Shown here: positions 10,350 to 19,600 of the stretch, piece by piece
How positions within the stretch are numbered: the stretch's first letter is position 1
Layout of the letters: each line of letters opens with the position of its first letter
Source of the DNA: Marinilabiliaceae bacterium ANBcel2
Lineage (GTDB): Bacteria; Bacteroidota; Bacteroidia; Bacteroidales; Marinilabiliaceae
Length of the DNA stretch: 64,000 nucleotides
Assembly: GCA_029688995.1 (NCBI GenBank)
Contig: JARULA010000001.1
Span: 372,001 to 436,000, forward strand
Reading direction: 5' to 3'
Translations under genes and position numbers: made by a program
Notes under the pieces: generated by a model
The model's database searches: none
What the model saw: the letters and a program-made list of their open reading frames with translations, nothing else
What the model was told of the DNA's origin: nothing

Positions 10350-11539
10350 ATGGAGAAGCTTTTTCAAAAATCATATCAGAAACTATATCAGGTACCAACT
10401 AAGTTTAAGAGATACCTGGCAGACAAGATTGACTGGAACAGCCGCCTAATAGGAATAAAGGAGCTCGCGGAGCCGGAAAAACAACTCTATTACTCCAGTA
10501 TGCCAAAAAATTTTTGCCGCAGGATAATCAAACTTTATATGCCAGTCTGGATGACCTCTATTTTACAAAAAACACCCTTGTTGATTTTGCCGAACAATTT
10601 GTCATTCAAGGCGGGAAATATCTGCTTTTAGATGAAGTACACCGTTATCAAAACTGGTCTCAGGAATTGAAAAATATCTATGATGATAATCCGAATCTTA
10701 AAATTGTTTTCACAGGCTCTTCACTGATACATCTTAATCAGGCCAAAGGGGATTTAAGCCGTAGAGCTGTTATGTATGAGTTGGCCGGATTATCCTTCAG
10801 GGAGTACCTTAATTTTACTCAGGGGACTAATCTTGAGCCAGTCGGCTTTGATCAATTACTAAAAAACCATACTAACCAGGCATTGCAAATTCTAGAAAAT
10901 ATACGTCCGCTTGCCCATTTTTCTGATTTTCTCAAACATGGTTATTACCCTTACTTTAAAGAAGCACCCAGACTATACCAACAAAAATTATCAGAAACCA
11001 TTTCGCTGGCGCTAAACATTGATTTACCGTCCTTTCACGATATTAGTTTTGGTAGTGTGGAAAAGATAAGATTACTCCTGTATATTATTTCAGACTCCGT
11101 ACCCTTTAAACCTAATATTTCTAAACTAAGTGAACGCACAGGTATCAGTCGTAACAGCTTGATACAGTATATTCGTTACCTGGAAGAAATCCGGGTTATA
11201 AAATGTCTGTATGCAGATATCAAAGGAATCGTTGTATTACAAAAGCCTGAGAAGATTTATATGCACCATCCAAACTTACAGTATGCATTGGCTACAGAGA
11301 ACCCCAATATCGGAAGTGTGAGAGAAAGCTTATTTATCAATCAACTTGGCAACCTTGGACCAATTAAATATACACCTGATGGAGATTTTGCCTTTAAAAA
11401 TTTAGTCTTTGAGATTGGTGGACGCAAAAAAACAAATAAACAGATTAAACACCATGATAACTCCTACGTGGTAGCTGATGGGATTGAAGTGGGTCATTTG
11501 CACAAAATCCCGTTGTGGTTGTTTGGATTTTTGTATTAG
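10350..11539 (+). pseudogene. AAA ATPase of the AAA_14/DUF4143 type, frameshifted in Walker A region
   Basis: Two overlapping frames form one protein. The ATG at 10350 opens MEKLFQKSYQ.. and runs to IGIK at 10460; the natural continuation GARGAGKTTLLLQYAKKF is in the next frame from 10460 (GGA GCT CGC GGA GCC GGA AAA ACA ACT). One base is missing in the short run ATAAAGGAG (10455-10463). In the shifted frame the protein continues with LLLDEVHRY (Walker B), an arginine-containing GSS sensor region, and the C-terminal DUF4143 part, to the stop at 11537-11539. Rejoined length is about 396 residues, normal for this family. Members are widespread and poorly characterised, sometimes treated as toxin/antitoxin-like or accessory ATPases. 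As it stands, translation from the first ATG gives a 93-residue dead product. A sequencing error would explain it equally well. Confidence 0.8.
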
Positions 11540-11547
11540 ATTGATGG

Positions 11548-11566
11548 CTTACCTCTTATAGAACAA
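11548..11566. repeat. 19-bp direct repeat, left copy
   Basis: CTTACCTCTTATAGAACAA, identical to 18155-18173 in the same orientation. It begins 8 bp after the stop of the broken ATPase and is the left boundary of the segment holding the giant GLUG gene. Confidence 0.75.
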
Positions 11567-11588
11567 CTCTTATCCTATGCAGGGAGAT

Positions 11589-11627
11589 AAAAAAAAGATC
11601 CCCCCCACTGAGCCATAGCTCATAGGG
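11589..11627 (-). terminator. Probable terminator of the giant GLUG-repeat gene
   Basis: On the minus strand: CCC..TGAGC, loop TATG, GCTCA..GGG (stem interrupted by two mismatches), a few bases, then eight T. It is about 40 bp past the stop of the 11669-17632 gene. Confidence 0.5.
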
Positions 11628-11668
11628 AGAGACCTTATAATTTCTGCTGATTATTATCTAACAGCTAT

Positions 11669-14600
11669 TTACTCTTTAATCAGCCTGATGATTTGACGCT
11701 CACCATCTTCCTGTTCTATAATCAAAAAATATATTCCACTTGTCAGTGCTCCTGCTGAAATGACTTTCCTGGCGGTAACCCCAGGCTGAATAACCATCAT
11801 CCTGTTTCCTTTAATATCATTAATTGTAATACTCTTTGCATTCCTTATATTCTCAATAAAAATATGATCCTTAAAAGGATTAGGATAGACTACAACATTC
11901 TCTGCCATCAAATCTTTAATACTGGTTGCAACAATAAATTCAACAGTAATGGAATTATCTTTATCCATAACAAGTGTTTCCATTGTTCGGGCAGATTCAA
12001 CATCACCAGTCCAACCCTCTAACTCCCAACCCTCTGAAGCTATGGCTTCAAGAGAGATAACAGATCCATCTTCAAAAGTCATTGTTTCCGAATACGAATT
12101 TCCGTTCACTTCCACAGATCCTTCACCTTCAACATCTATGGTAAGTGTATATGTGGCTATAATACTGGCTGATGCATCAGGTGCATCAATTAGCGATATA
12201 GTATAATTGCATGCATCAGCACCTGTAACCTCTACCGAAGAAAGTGCCACCTGAATATCCTCTCCCGCATAACTTTGGGTAAATTCAGCTGCAATACCTG
12301 TGAGGATTACCTCATCCTGCCCGATTATTCCTTCCAAACTCAACTGATTATCATAAATAACAGCTGCTACCGTACCATCATAGACTTTATCCTCTACCTC
12401 AAATGAACCGATAATACTCAATTTTACAGAATCTATATCTCCTTTAACCTCTACAGGTGTCGTTACGTAATATCTTTCTGCATCTCTTCCTTCAAGCTCA
12501 ATATTTGAAATAGTAACTGTCTTATCGGTGCCGGCATTGGGATTATCAAAGCTTGCCTGATAACTCTTGATGGATACACGATGATCGGCATGCAACCATT
12601 TACTAGTGGCCCAGTCATCTACAGTTGCATCAGCCTTGCCGTCATATTCCTTATGAACAGTTATATCAGAAAAGACTACTTCTCCTTTGAGGGTTTTAAA
12701 AGTATAAGGCCCAGACCAATAACTGCTTTCCTTTCCGCAGTGCGACTGCACCCAGAAATCATGACTGGTATATGGTGCTAAACTATCAATGGTTAATTCG
12801 GTTTCAGTTACTTCCCTTTCAACATCTCCTCTACCTGGGACAAAACCCTCCTCGCCCCACTGGATATTCCAGGATGATGTACTTTCATCCTCCCACTTAA
12901 GAGTGGCAGAAGAAGAACAGATATCAGAGGCATCCAGATTTCCAGGAAAACTACAGTGGGGATAATTATGATCCCATGCTTCTCCCTGCCATTTTAGATA
13001 CGGGTAGGTATCATCCTCCTTGATGCCCCAGACCTCATTAAAGTCCCAACTTTCAAAATTCATCTCCACAAGCATCTCTTCGGTAGTCAATCCTTCTCCG
13101 CCTTGGGAATAATCCAGTCCGCTGCTCTCTGTATTCCAAAACGAATTTTCAATATTTTGGGAATTGTCCTCACCAATCAATCCCCCGCTACTATCCTCAG
13201 CCTTAACAATACTGGTGCTATAACAATTTTTAATATATGGCAAACCCCATGAAGCAATAGTGCCACACAACCCCCCTACATTTTGGGAGCCAATAACAAT
13301 CCCGGTACTGTAACTATTACTAACACGAGTTGCACTTCCCGCAAGTCCGCCTACTTCATCGGTTCCGGAAACATTTGCCGTGCTAAAGCAAAAATCTATA
13401 TTGCCAGATGAAGAGTCCCCACGAAACATTCCTACCAATCCACCCACGGTAATAATACCGGACACACTTCCGGTGCTGTAGGTGTTATGGATAGTACTGT
13501 AATCAGCCATGCCTGCGAGAGCACCAATATAAGCATCACCGGCTATATTGGCATTAGTGACTCCCAGACTGGAAACTTCAGCATTATCTAAATACCCAAA
13601 CAAACCCTGATAAAAACCCGGTCTGTTTATGAAAAGATTATCAATAATGAGGCTGTTACCATCATAGTTACCTCGAAAAGACCTAGTTAGCATTTCGCTA
13701 CGTATACCCACTGGTTGCCATCCTCTTCCATTATCCCATGTTGAGGTTTCTTTGGCATCAATATTAGAAGTCTGAAGGAAGTACTTGCCAGAAAAATCAT
13801 TGCCGCCATTTGTCTCCCTTGCCATCCACAACAGGTCACCCAGTGTGGCTATCAAATATGGATCAGCTTTAGTCCCGCTTCCCTCCGGGGGAAGTACGAA
13901 TTTTACCTCATCACCATAAAATGTGCCATTTTCATTAACTGCATAAGCCCGCACATAATATACCGCTCCCCGTTCTAAACCAGTTATTTCGAAACTAAAC
14001 GTACCTTCAGAAACTTCTTCAACACTAGAACTTTCATCACCATGAACAGGCATCCCCGTAGTATTCCAGTAAAACCCGAAATCAGTTACAGCAGGCTTTC
14101 CTTCAAGGATAAAAGTTCCATTAAGTATCGCGCTTTCCCCGGTAATCTCTGTAGCAGGATTGGTTACAACCACTGGGAGAAAATCGTTTTCTGCATCCGG
14201 ATGAGGAGGGTCATCAGAATATTGCCACGACAGATACGGATAGCCATTGTTTCTGTCATTACCAATGTTCCATATGCCCTCATCACCAACACCCTTCAAA
14301 TCCCATCCTGCATAGAGGAAAATATCAAAATCCTTCATTTTAGCGGAAGGAAGGCCTTTCCCGCCATTATTATCATCAGCGCCAGAAGCCTCATCATCCC
14401 AAAAAGTGAAGTTAATGTCTGCATAATCTGCAGATCCGGTCAGGGGTGCAAAAATCGTTTCACCCGATACTAATCCGGCGTTGTAACTATTATTAATAAC
14501 AGATTCTTCAATAGCTACACTTGCCAGTCCACCTACATAATAAACGCCTGTTACTCTTCCAAGATTATAGCTGTTACTTATTTCAGACCCCATCAGATAT

Positions 14601-17600
14601 CCTGTAAGACCACCTGCAATAGTTTCACCTGTAATATCAGCTAAATTGAAACTGCCAATAATTTGTGAAATCATCGCATTTGATATTCCACCAACTGCAA
14701 ACTCACCTTCAATCTTACCGGTAACATAACAGTTTCTTATAACTGACATTTCTGCGACTCCGGCAATTCCTGCTACTAAGTCTCTTCCCTTTATATCAAC
14801 ATTAACTCCGAGTTTTGAGATTTCAGCACCAATTAAATATCCGAACATCCCGATATTATTAGTATTGGGACGGTCAATGTTAAGATTTTTTATTAAATGG
14901 CCGTTCCCGTCATAATTGCCGCTAAATGGATTTCTCGAATCATTACCTATCGGATCCCAACCCACACCATTGTGCCATATCATAGTTGATAAAGCATCTA
15001 TATTTTTCGTCTGAATAAAATATTGATCCTCAAAAGTATTTCCGTTATTTGTTTCCTGCGCAATCCACAACAGATGAGTGAGCGTTTCAATCAGGTAAGG
15101 ATCTTCATTAGTCCCCAACCCTTTGGGACCTGCAGCAAACTCAAACTCCTCTCCATATTCAACACCAGCTTCATTAATACTGAATGCACGTGCAAAATAT
15201 GTTTGTCCGGGCTCCAACTCCCCAACATCCATACTATAAGATCCTACTGCGGATACTGGACCGTTTTCAAGAACTTCGTCATTGACAGTTGGCATACCCG
15301 TTGTGTTCCAGCAGAACCCGTGCCTCTCAGCGGTTGGTTGTCCTTCAAAAGAAATATACCCATTCAATGTCACACTGTTTTCAGAAATCCCTCCGATAAC
15401 CTCGGTAAAAACTATCGGAAGATAATCATTGTCGACCTCAGGATGCGGCGGATCATCGGGGTACTGCCAGGCAAGGTAAGGATATCCGTCGTTTCTGCCA
15501 TTCCCGATATTCCATACACCTGCGTTACCTTCTCTTTTGATGTCGTAGTATGAAGTAACAAAGGTGAAAATATCCTTCATTTCAGGACTGGTAATACCAT
15601 ATCCGTCAATACTGGTTTCCTGTTCTGAAGCTTCGATGTCCCAAAAACTATACTGTGCATCTTCATCCCCGGAACCGGTTAATCCCCCGGTTCTTTCGTG
15701 GCCTGCAACTTTGCCGGCATTGTACACGTTTTTCAGACGGGAAGTAGATCTTCCTGCAAATCCCCCGATTTGTTCATTACCTTTTACAGAACCCAGGTTA
15801 TAGTTATCATAAAAATCAGAACCAGATGTATTACCTACAACTCCACCCACAGCGTTATCTCCTTCCACTACTGCCAGGTTATAACTTTCTTTTACTTTTG
15901 ATGCTGAATATATGATCCCTCCAATACCACCAACACTGTAAACTCCTTTTATTGAACCATTTGTAAAACAACTATTCAGCTGCGATCCTTCAACTGTCCC
16001 TGCAATACCTCCCACTTGATTTCTTCCGACAATATTTGCATTGGTTAATCCAATGTTTGATACTTTTGCATCCCGAACTCCTCCAAACAATCCCACATAA
16101 TCCTCATCGGGGCGGTTTATATACAGTCCGTCAATCTCATAGCCATCTCCATCATATATACCGCGAAATTCAGAATTCCACCTTCTCCCCATCGGCTTCC
16201 ATCCTTTGCCATCATTCAGGTTAATTGTTTCAGAGGCATCTATATCAGAAGTCTGTAGAAACCAGGTATTGGTAAATAATCTTCTGTTGTTTGTTTCCTC
16301 TTCCAACCACAATAAATTGGCTAGTGAATTAATAAGATAAGGGTCAGTCTCAGTACCAGAGCCATGTGGAGGTAACCTAAAGGATAATTCTTCTCCATAG
16401 ACTACTCCGGCATCATTTATGGCATAGGCACGTACATAATAGACATGCTCCGAAGTCAAATCTTTCATCTCATAACTGAACTCGCCTCTTTGAATTGCAT
16501 CTTTCACCAGCTTGTTATCATCTATAACAGGTGTGCCGGAAGTATTCCAGCAGAACCCATATTCTGTAGCAGAAGGTTTCCCAGGGAAATAGACACTCCC
16601 GTGCAAAGTGGCACCGGTTGATGTTCTATCAGAAATCCCTTCTGTTGACAGGATGGGATAAAAATCATTATCCGCTTCAGGATGTGGCGGATCATCAGGG
16701 TACTGCCAGGCAAGGTAAGGATATCCGTCATTCCTGTCGTTGCCCATGTTCCATATACCCTCTTTCCCAGTTTCCTTCATGTTCCAATCGTTCGAGATAT
16801 AAATTAATATATCCTTCATCTCCTCTGTCATTTTTCTTTCACCTCCACCATAGCTTCCCCACTGCGAGGTAGTTTCAACATCCCAAAAGCTAAATTTTAT
16901 TTCTGATCCAAAGTCAAAACCGACCAATCCGCCAGGCCTTGATCCTGATACTTCTCCTATATTATATACATTACTGACAACACTTTCATTTCGAATCGCT
17001 CCAGTAATTCCTCCCACATACATGTCTGCAGTTGCTGATGCAGTATTAAAACAATCAGTTATAGTTGACCCATGGCGCACCTCCCCAGCCAGTCCGCCTA
17101 CATACCGTACACCACTTACCGTTCCCGTAATATAACATCTGGCAATTGTAGAAGAACCGGCACGACCTATTAATCCGCCACTATAATTTTCTCCTTTGAT
17201 ACTGATATTGATTAGTCCGAGATTCTTTATTTCAGCATTCTCTGTGCTCCCGAACAATCCTATGAAAGCATCATCAGGCCGATTTATGTAAAGCCCGTCG
17301 ATAGTAAAACCATTACCATCGTAGTTTCCCTGGAACTGATTAAATTGAAGACCTATCGGATCCCAACCCAGACCATCATTCCAGTCAAGTGTTTCAGAGG
17401 CGTCAATATCTGCAGTCTGTAAAAACCAGTTTCCGGAAAAATCATTTCCACTGTTTGTCGTCTCTGCTATCCACAATAAATTAGAAAGCGATTCAATTAT
17501 ATATGGTTCAACATCAGTCCCTAATCCATCAGGAGCTTCTGGAGTTTGTGACCATACCGGAAAAGCATGCAAAGTAAAAATTAATCCAATAAAGGACCAT

Positions 17601-17632
17601 TTAAGAATAAACTGAGTAAACATTTTTTTCAT
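11669..17632 (-). CDS. Giant GLUG/YDG-repeat surface protein with type A T9SS tail
   Basis: 1987 residues. A signal peptide (to about VWSQ) is followed by four long units (about 30-420, 420-835, 836-1248, 1249-1555). Each opens G.GT..DPYLI..L..LLW, contains several GLUG-like VGGL.G segments, a WN.GN.RN.GYPYL.WQ motif and, in the first three, a fibronectin-like linker with GFCWNT. Then come a fibronectin III-like domain (about 1560-1645), two YDG-type modules (KEYDGKA, KVYDGTV; about 1648-1815), a divergent InlB-type repeat with GWELEGWTGD (about 1830-1900), and a Por secretion tail starting VVVYPNPF (about 1910-1987). Predicted T9SS-exported surface adhesin. Unit DNA is partly near-identical: a 30-nt stretch is the same at 15461-15490 and 16700-16729. 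Its base composition looks more GC-rich than its neighbours, and a direct repeat lies on each side, so it may be acquired. Confidence 0.92.
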   Translation of the reverse strand: MKKMFTQFILKWSFIGLIFTLHAFPVWSQTPEAPDGLGTDVEPYIIESLSNLLWIAETTNSGNDFSGNWFLQTADIDASETLDWNDGLGWDPIGLQFNQFQGNYDGNGFTIDGLYINRPDDAFIGLFGSTENAEIKNLGLINISIKGENYSGGLIGRAGSSTIARCYITGTVSGVRYVGGLAGEVRHGSTITDCFNTASATADMYVGGITGAIRNESVVSNVYNIGEVSGSRPGGLVGFDFGSEIKFSFWDVETTSQWGSYGGGERKMTEEMKDILIYISNDWNMKETGKEGIWNMGNDRNDGYPYLAWQYPDDPPHPEADNDFYPILSTEGISDRTSTGATLHGSVYFPGKPSATEYGFCWNTSGTPVIDDNKLVKDAIQRGEFSYEMKDLTSEHVYYVRAYAINDAGVVYGEELSFRLPPHGSGTETDPYLINSLANLLWLEEETNNRRLFTNTWFLQTSDIDASETINLNDGKGWKPMGRRWNSEFRGIYDGDGYEIDGLYINRPDEDYVGLFGGVRDAKVSNIGLTNANIVGRNQVGGIAGTVEGSQLNSCFTNGSIKGVYSVGGIGGIIYSASKVKESYNLAVVEGDNAVGGVVGNTSGSDFYDNYNLGSVKGNEQIGGFAGRSTSRLKNVYNAGKVAGHERTGGLTGSGDEDAQYSFWDIEASEQETSIDGYGITSPEMKDIFTFVTSYYDIKREGNAGVWNIGNGRNDGYPYLAWQYPDDPPHPEVDNDYLPIVFTEVIGGISENSVTLNGYISFEGQPTAERHGFCWNTTGMPTVNDEVLENGPVSAVGSYSMDVGELEPGQTYFARAFSINEAGVEYGEEFEFAAGPKGLGTNEDPYLIETLTHLLWIAQETNNGNTFEDQYFIQTKNIDALSTMIWHNGVGWDPIGNDSRNPFSGNYDGNGHLIKNLNIDRPNTNNIGMFGYLIGAEISKLGVNVDIKGRDLVAGIAGVAEMSVIRNCYVTGKIEGEFAVGGISNAMISQIIGSFNLADITGETIAGGLTGYLMGSEISNSYNLGRVTGVYYVGGLASVAIEESVINNSYNAGLVSGETIFAPLTGSADYADINFTFWDDEASGADDNNGGKGLPSAKMKDFDIFLYAGWDLKGVGDEGIWNIGNDRNNGYPYLSWQYSDDPPHPDAENDFLPVVVTNPATEITGESAILNGTFILEGKPAVTDFGFYWNTTGMPVHGDESSSVEEVSEGTFSFEITGLERGAVYYVRAYAVNENGTFYGDEVKFVLPPEGSGTKADPYLIATLGDLLWMARETNGGNDFSGKYFLQTSNIDAKETSTWDNGRGWQPVGIRSEMLTRSFRGNYDGNSLIIDNLFINRPGFYQGLFGYLDNAEVSSLGVTNANIAGDAYIGALAGMADYSTIHNTYSTGSVSGIITVGGLVGMFRGDSSSGNIDFCFSTANVSGTDEVGGLAGSATRVSNSYSTGIVIGSQNVGGLCGTIASWGLPYIKNCYSTSIVKAEDSSGGLIGEDNSQNIENSFWNTESSGLDYSQGGEGLTTEEMLVEMNFESWDFNEVWGIKEDDTYPYLKWQGEAWDHNYPHCSFPGNLDASDICSSSATLKWEDESTSSWNIQWGEEGFVPGRGDVEREVTETELTIDSLAPYTSHDFWVQSHCGKESSYWSGPYTFKTLKGEVVFSDITVHKEYDGKADATVDDWATSKWLHADHRVSIKSYQASFDNPNAGTDKTVTISNIELEGRDAERYYVTTPVEVKGDIDSVKLSIIGSFEVEDKVYDGTVAAVIYDNQLSLEGIIGQDEVILTGIAAEFTQSYAGEDIQVALSSVEVTGADACNYTISLIDAPDASASIIATYTLTIDVEGEGSVEVNGNSYSETMTFEDGSVISLEAIASEGWELEGWTGDVESARTMETLVMDKDNSITVEFIVATSIKDLMAENVVVYPNPFKDHIFIENIRNAKSITINDIKGNRMMVIQPGVTARKVISAGALTSGIYFLIIEQEDGERQIIRLIKE

Positions 17633-18154
17633 AAGCTTTAATTATTTGGTTTTACAAAGGTTTATAACAGCTACAATTAAGAATTAACAAGAAAAGTTAT
17701 AGGGTAAGCAATTACATTCAGAAAATAATAATTATACTTTCTGCTACAGACAACTTATATGCAACCTCTACGCAATATAAGTTATATTATTATCGGCTTT
17801 GTAATATTAAACTATTTGTAAAAAAGGCTAGGACGGCCAGGATGGTTAAGTAAGTTAGGAAGGTAATTTGATATATCAAAATGATCCATTAGTAAATATA
17901 ATAAAACCAGATATAATTCAAAACACTCCAAAACAACGTTTTAGCTAACCCTCTAAAATTGAGAAACATAATCACATAAAAACATTACATGTTAGAAGCA
18001 ATATAAATAAGAAACAATACTAACAAACAAAAGAAAATTAAGCATTATGCATATTGTTAAATTAAATCTAAAACCATCCCATTTTTTACATCTACATAGT
18101 TACCAAAAATTCCATTTATAAAAATTGAAGCCACTCCCTTACATTTAATGTAAC
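17633..18154. other. AT-rich gene-free stretch upstream of the giant gene
   Basis: No convincing coding frame or RNA gene. It should hold the promoter of the 17632 gene; the nearest candidate on the minus strand is AACCTTTG at about 17655-17662, one base off the TAnnTTTG box. A perfect small inverted repeat, TTACATT-T-AATGTAA (18139-18153), abuts the right copy of the 19-bp direct repeat. Confidence 0.5.
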
Positions 18155-18173
18155 CTTACCTCTTATAGAACAA
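18155..18173. repeat. 19-bp direct repeat, right copy
   Basis: Identical and in the same orientation as 11548-11566. The two copies are about 6.6 kb apart and enclose only the giant GLUG gene and its flanks. The right copy is preceded by a 15-bp inverted repeat (18139-18153). Confidence 0.75.
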
Positions 18174-18245
18174 TTTTTAAATAGACTATCTTCTTTTTAA
18201 GAAACCAAATTTTAAATGCTTTTTTTGTGGGCTCAACTGCACCTT

Positions 18246-18370
18246 GGCTAAAACGGTTCAAAATATGCCAGTTATTTCGGTTTGATTATGCCAGTGATTT
18301 CAGTCAAAATGTGCCACTAATTATGGCATTTTTGCAATCACCATTTCGGTTCGACTTGTGCCAGTTTGAG
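18246..18370. mobile_element. IS21-like terminal repeat remnant
   Basis: Several iterations of a TGCCAGT-N-ATTTCGGTT-like word occur in about 125 bp: ATGCCAGTTATTTCGGTTTG, ATGCCAGTGATTTCAGTC, GTGCCACTAATTATGGCA, CATTTCGGTTCGAC, GTGCCAGTTTG. Multiple short terminal repeats of this kind are typical of IS21-family ends in Bacteroidota. No istA or istB frame is adjacent, so this would be a solo end or decayed copy. The following 18370-18600 has no gene I can support. Confidence 0.4.
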
Positions 18371-18641
18371 AGATCAAGATAAAGCTGCTATATCGCAAAT
18401 TAAAAAGCGTTATGGCCAATACACTTGATCTTATGGATTTTGTCTTATCCTGATATAGGTTTACACAAATAGTGTAAATTAGCACCGCACAAATATCATG
18501 GACAAGACAGTTGTGGATGTGAAATTTTTCCTTTACAAATTGTCTGAAATTTATGCGTAGACCCAACTTTTGGATGTGGTCCACTTTTTAACGTCATCCG
18601 TGATCCTTAATGACTAGAACAGATGTGGTGGAATATGAATC

Positions 18642-18683
18642 AAAAAGAGCCTGTAAATCTAATGATCTACAGGCTCTTTTTTA
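18642..18683 (-). terminator. Terminator of the tRNA transcript (works in both directions)
   Basis: GAGCCTGTA..TACAGGCTC stem with an inner ATC/GAT and short loop, flanked by A-run and T-run on both sides. It lies about 20 bp downstream of tRNA-Pro on the minus strand. Confidence 0.8.
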
Positions 18684-18701
18684 GTTTTAGTTTTTCTATC
18701 G

Positions 18702-18776
18702 TCGGGGTGGCAGGATTCGAACCTGCGACCCCCTGCTCCCAAAGCAGGTACACTAACCGGACTGTGCTACACCCCG
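18702..18776 (-). tRNA. tRNA-Pro (anticodon TGG)
   Basis: Minus-strand cloverleaf: acceptor CGGGGTG / CACCCCG plus discriminator A, anticodon stem CCTGC / GCAGG with loop TTTGGGA (anticodon TGG), T-arm with GGTTCGAATCC. No CCA is encoded. Length 75 nt. It is the second gene of a two-tRNA transcript, 34 bp after tRNA-Ser. Confidence 0.97.
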
Positions 18777-18809
18777 AAAAACTAACTTAAATTTTTATAA
18801 CCCGCTCTT

Positions 18810-18899
<90 letters not shown>

Positions 18900-18931
18900 A
18901 GCAGTGCCGCACCATTGTGCGATTGCGAATG

Positions 18932-18962
18932 CAAATGTAGAAATTTATATCGCTCCTGCAAA
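18932..18962 (-). promoter_or_regulatory. Bacteroidota-type promoter of the tRNA-Ser/tRNA-Pro transcript
   Basis: Minus strand: TTTG (18959-18962), 19-bp spacer CAGGAGCGATATAAATTTC, TACATTTG (18932-18939). This is a perfect fit to the TTTG-N19-TAnnTTTG consensus of the Bacteroidota housekeeping sigma factor, about 33 bp upstream of tRNA-Ser. Confidence 0.85.
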
Positions 18963-19062
18963 AGAATTGATAAGAAAAAAATAAAGATTTTTAGGTTACT
19001 TATTGTAATTGGTTCAAAATCTGCAAAATCAATCATCACAAAGATTTTTCCCCTATTTTTAT

Positions 19063-19070
19063 TATATTTG
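19063..19070 (+). promoter_or_regulatory. -7 box of the zinc-ribbon gene
   Basis: TATATTTG fits TAnnTTTG and lies 30 bp before the ATG at 19101. No clear -33 TTTG at the expected distance. Confidence 0.5.
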
Positions 19071-19100
19071 AATTACGTATAACTATAAAATCGATTTTTT

Positions 19101-19238
19101 ATGTACACAACAGGTGAAAAGCCCGGAAAGGGCAAATACAAATGTCTTAAATGCGGCAAAATAGTAACTCTCGAAAATGATTCTGACTCACTTCCAATTT
19201 GTCCGGTTTGCAAACATGATAAGTGGGAAAAACTTTAA
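19101..19238 (+). CDS. Small zinc-ribbon protein
   Basis: 45 residues, MYTTGEKPGKGKYKC.., with two CxxC pairs (CLKC and CPVC) separated by about 17 residues, which form a treble-clef or rubredoxin-like zinc ribbon. Short proteins starting YTTGEKPGKG are common in bacteria as rubredoxin-like or zinc-ribbon hypothetical proteins; no function is established that I know of. A TAnnTTTG box sits 30 bp upstream. Its stop overlaps the 3' end of the convergent small membrane protein gene by 4 bp (19235-19238). Confidence 0.85.
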   Translation: MYTTGEKPGKGKYKCLKCGKIVTLENDSDSLPICPVCKHDKWEKL

Positions 19239-19432
19239 CAAGTAAAGCCATTTTTACGGGCTTCACGATCTTGTGAGGTGGCACAACCTATTCCGCGTTT
19301 TGCCATCTCCTTATTTCCTCCAACATGAATACTGGGAAATTTTCCGTTCTTTCTAAAAATCACATTTAACGCAAGTAAAAATGCTGTTATTCCCATCAAG
19401 ATAATTGCTACCAATAATATTTTCCAAATCAT
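19235..19432 (-). CDS. Small single-span membrane protein
   Basis: 65 residues. One N-terminal transmembrane segment (MIWKILLVAIILMGITAFLLALNVIF) is followed by a positively charged cytoplasmic tail, RKNGKFP..HVGGNKEMAKRGIGCA, ending in Cys. This layout (FRKNGKFP, then G.NKEM.KRGI.C) recurs in small proteins of many Bacteroidota; the function is unknown to me. The start is well supported by a Shine-Dalgarno-like AAAGGAGG on the minus strand, unusual in this genome. It converges on the zinc-ribbon gene. Confidence 0.8.
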   Translation of the reverse strand: MIWKILLVAIILMGITAFLLALNVIFRKNGKFPSIHVGGNKEMAKRGIGCATSQDREARKNGFTC

Positions 19433-19436
19433 AACG

Positions 19437-19446
19437 CACCTCCTTT
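19437..19446 (-). promoter_or_regulatory. Strong ribosome binding site for the small membrane protein
   Basis: Minus strand AAAGGAGGTG about 4 bp before the ATG at 19432. Noteworthy because most genes in the window have no such site; it fixes the start. Confidence 0.7.
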
Positions 19447-19600
19447 AAAATTTCAAAATTAACTCAATTTTGTCTTTTATTAAAATTATATCTATTTATA
19501 ACTAAACAAACAATAGTTGCAAACTGTTTGAGAAAGAAGTTTAAAGTAATTAAAAGGAGGACAGACCGGCGGATTAAATCATTAACTTAATTACTTTTGT

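Noticed and set aside
10455-10463. Programmed ribosomal frameshift in the ATPase gene
   Set aside because: No X-XXY-YYZ slippery heptamer and no strong downstream stem; a lost base is simpler.
14042-14473. 143-residue plus-strand open frame inside the giant GLUG gene
   Set aside because: Lies antisense to a highly repetitive coding frame; equivalent shadows recur in each unit (for example 15023-15553).
18321-18584. 87-residue minus-strand open frame
   Set aside because: Overlaps the IS21-like end repeats and unassigned DNA; no recognisable domain or transposase motif.
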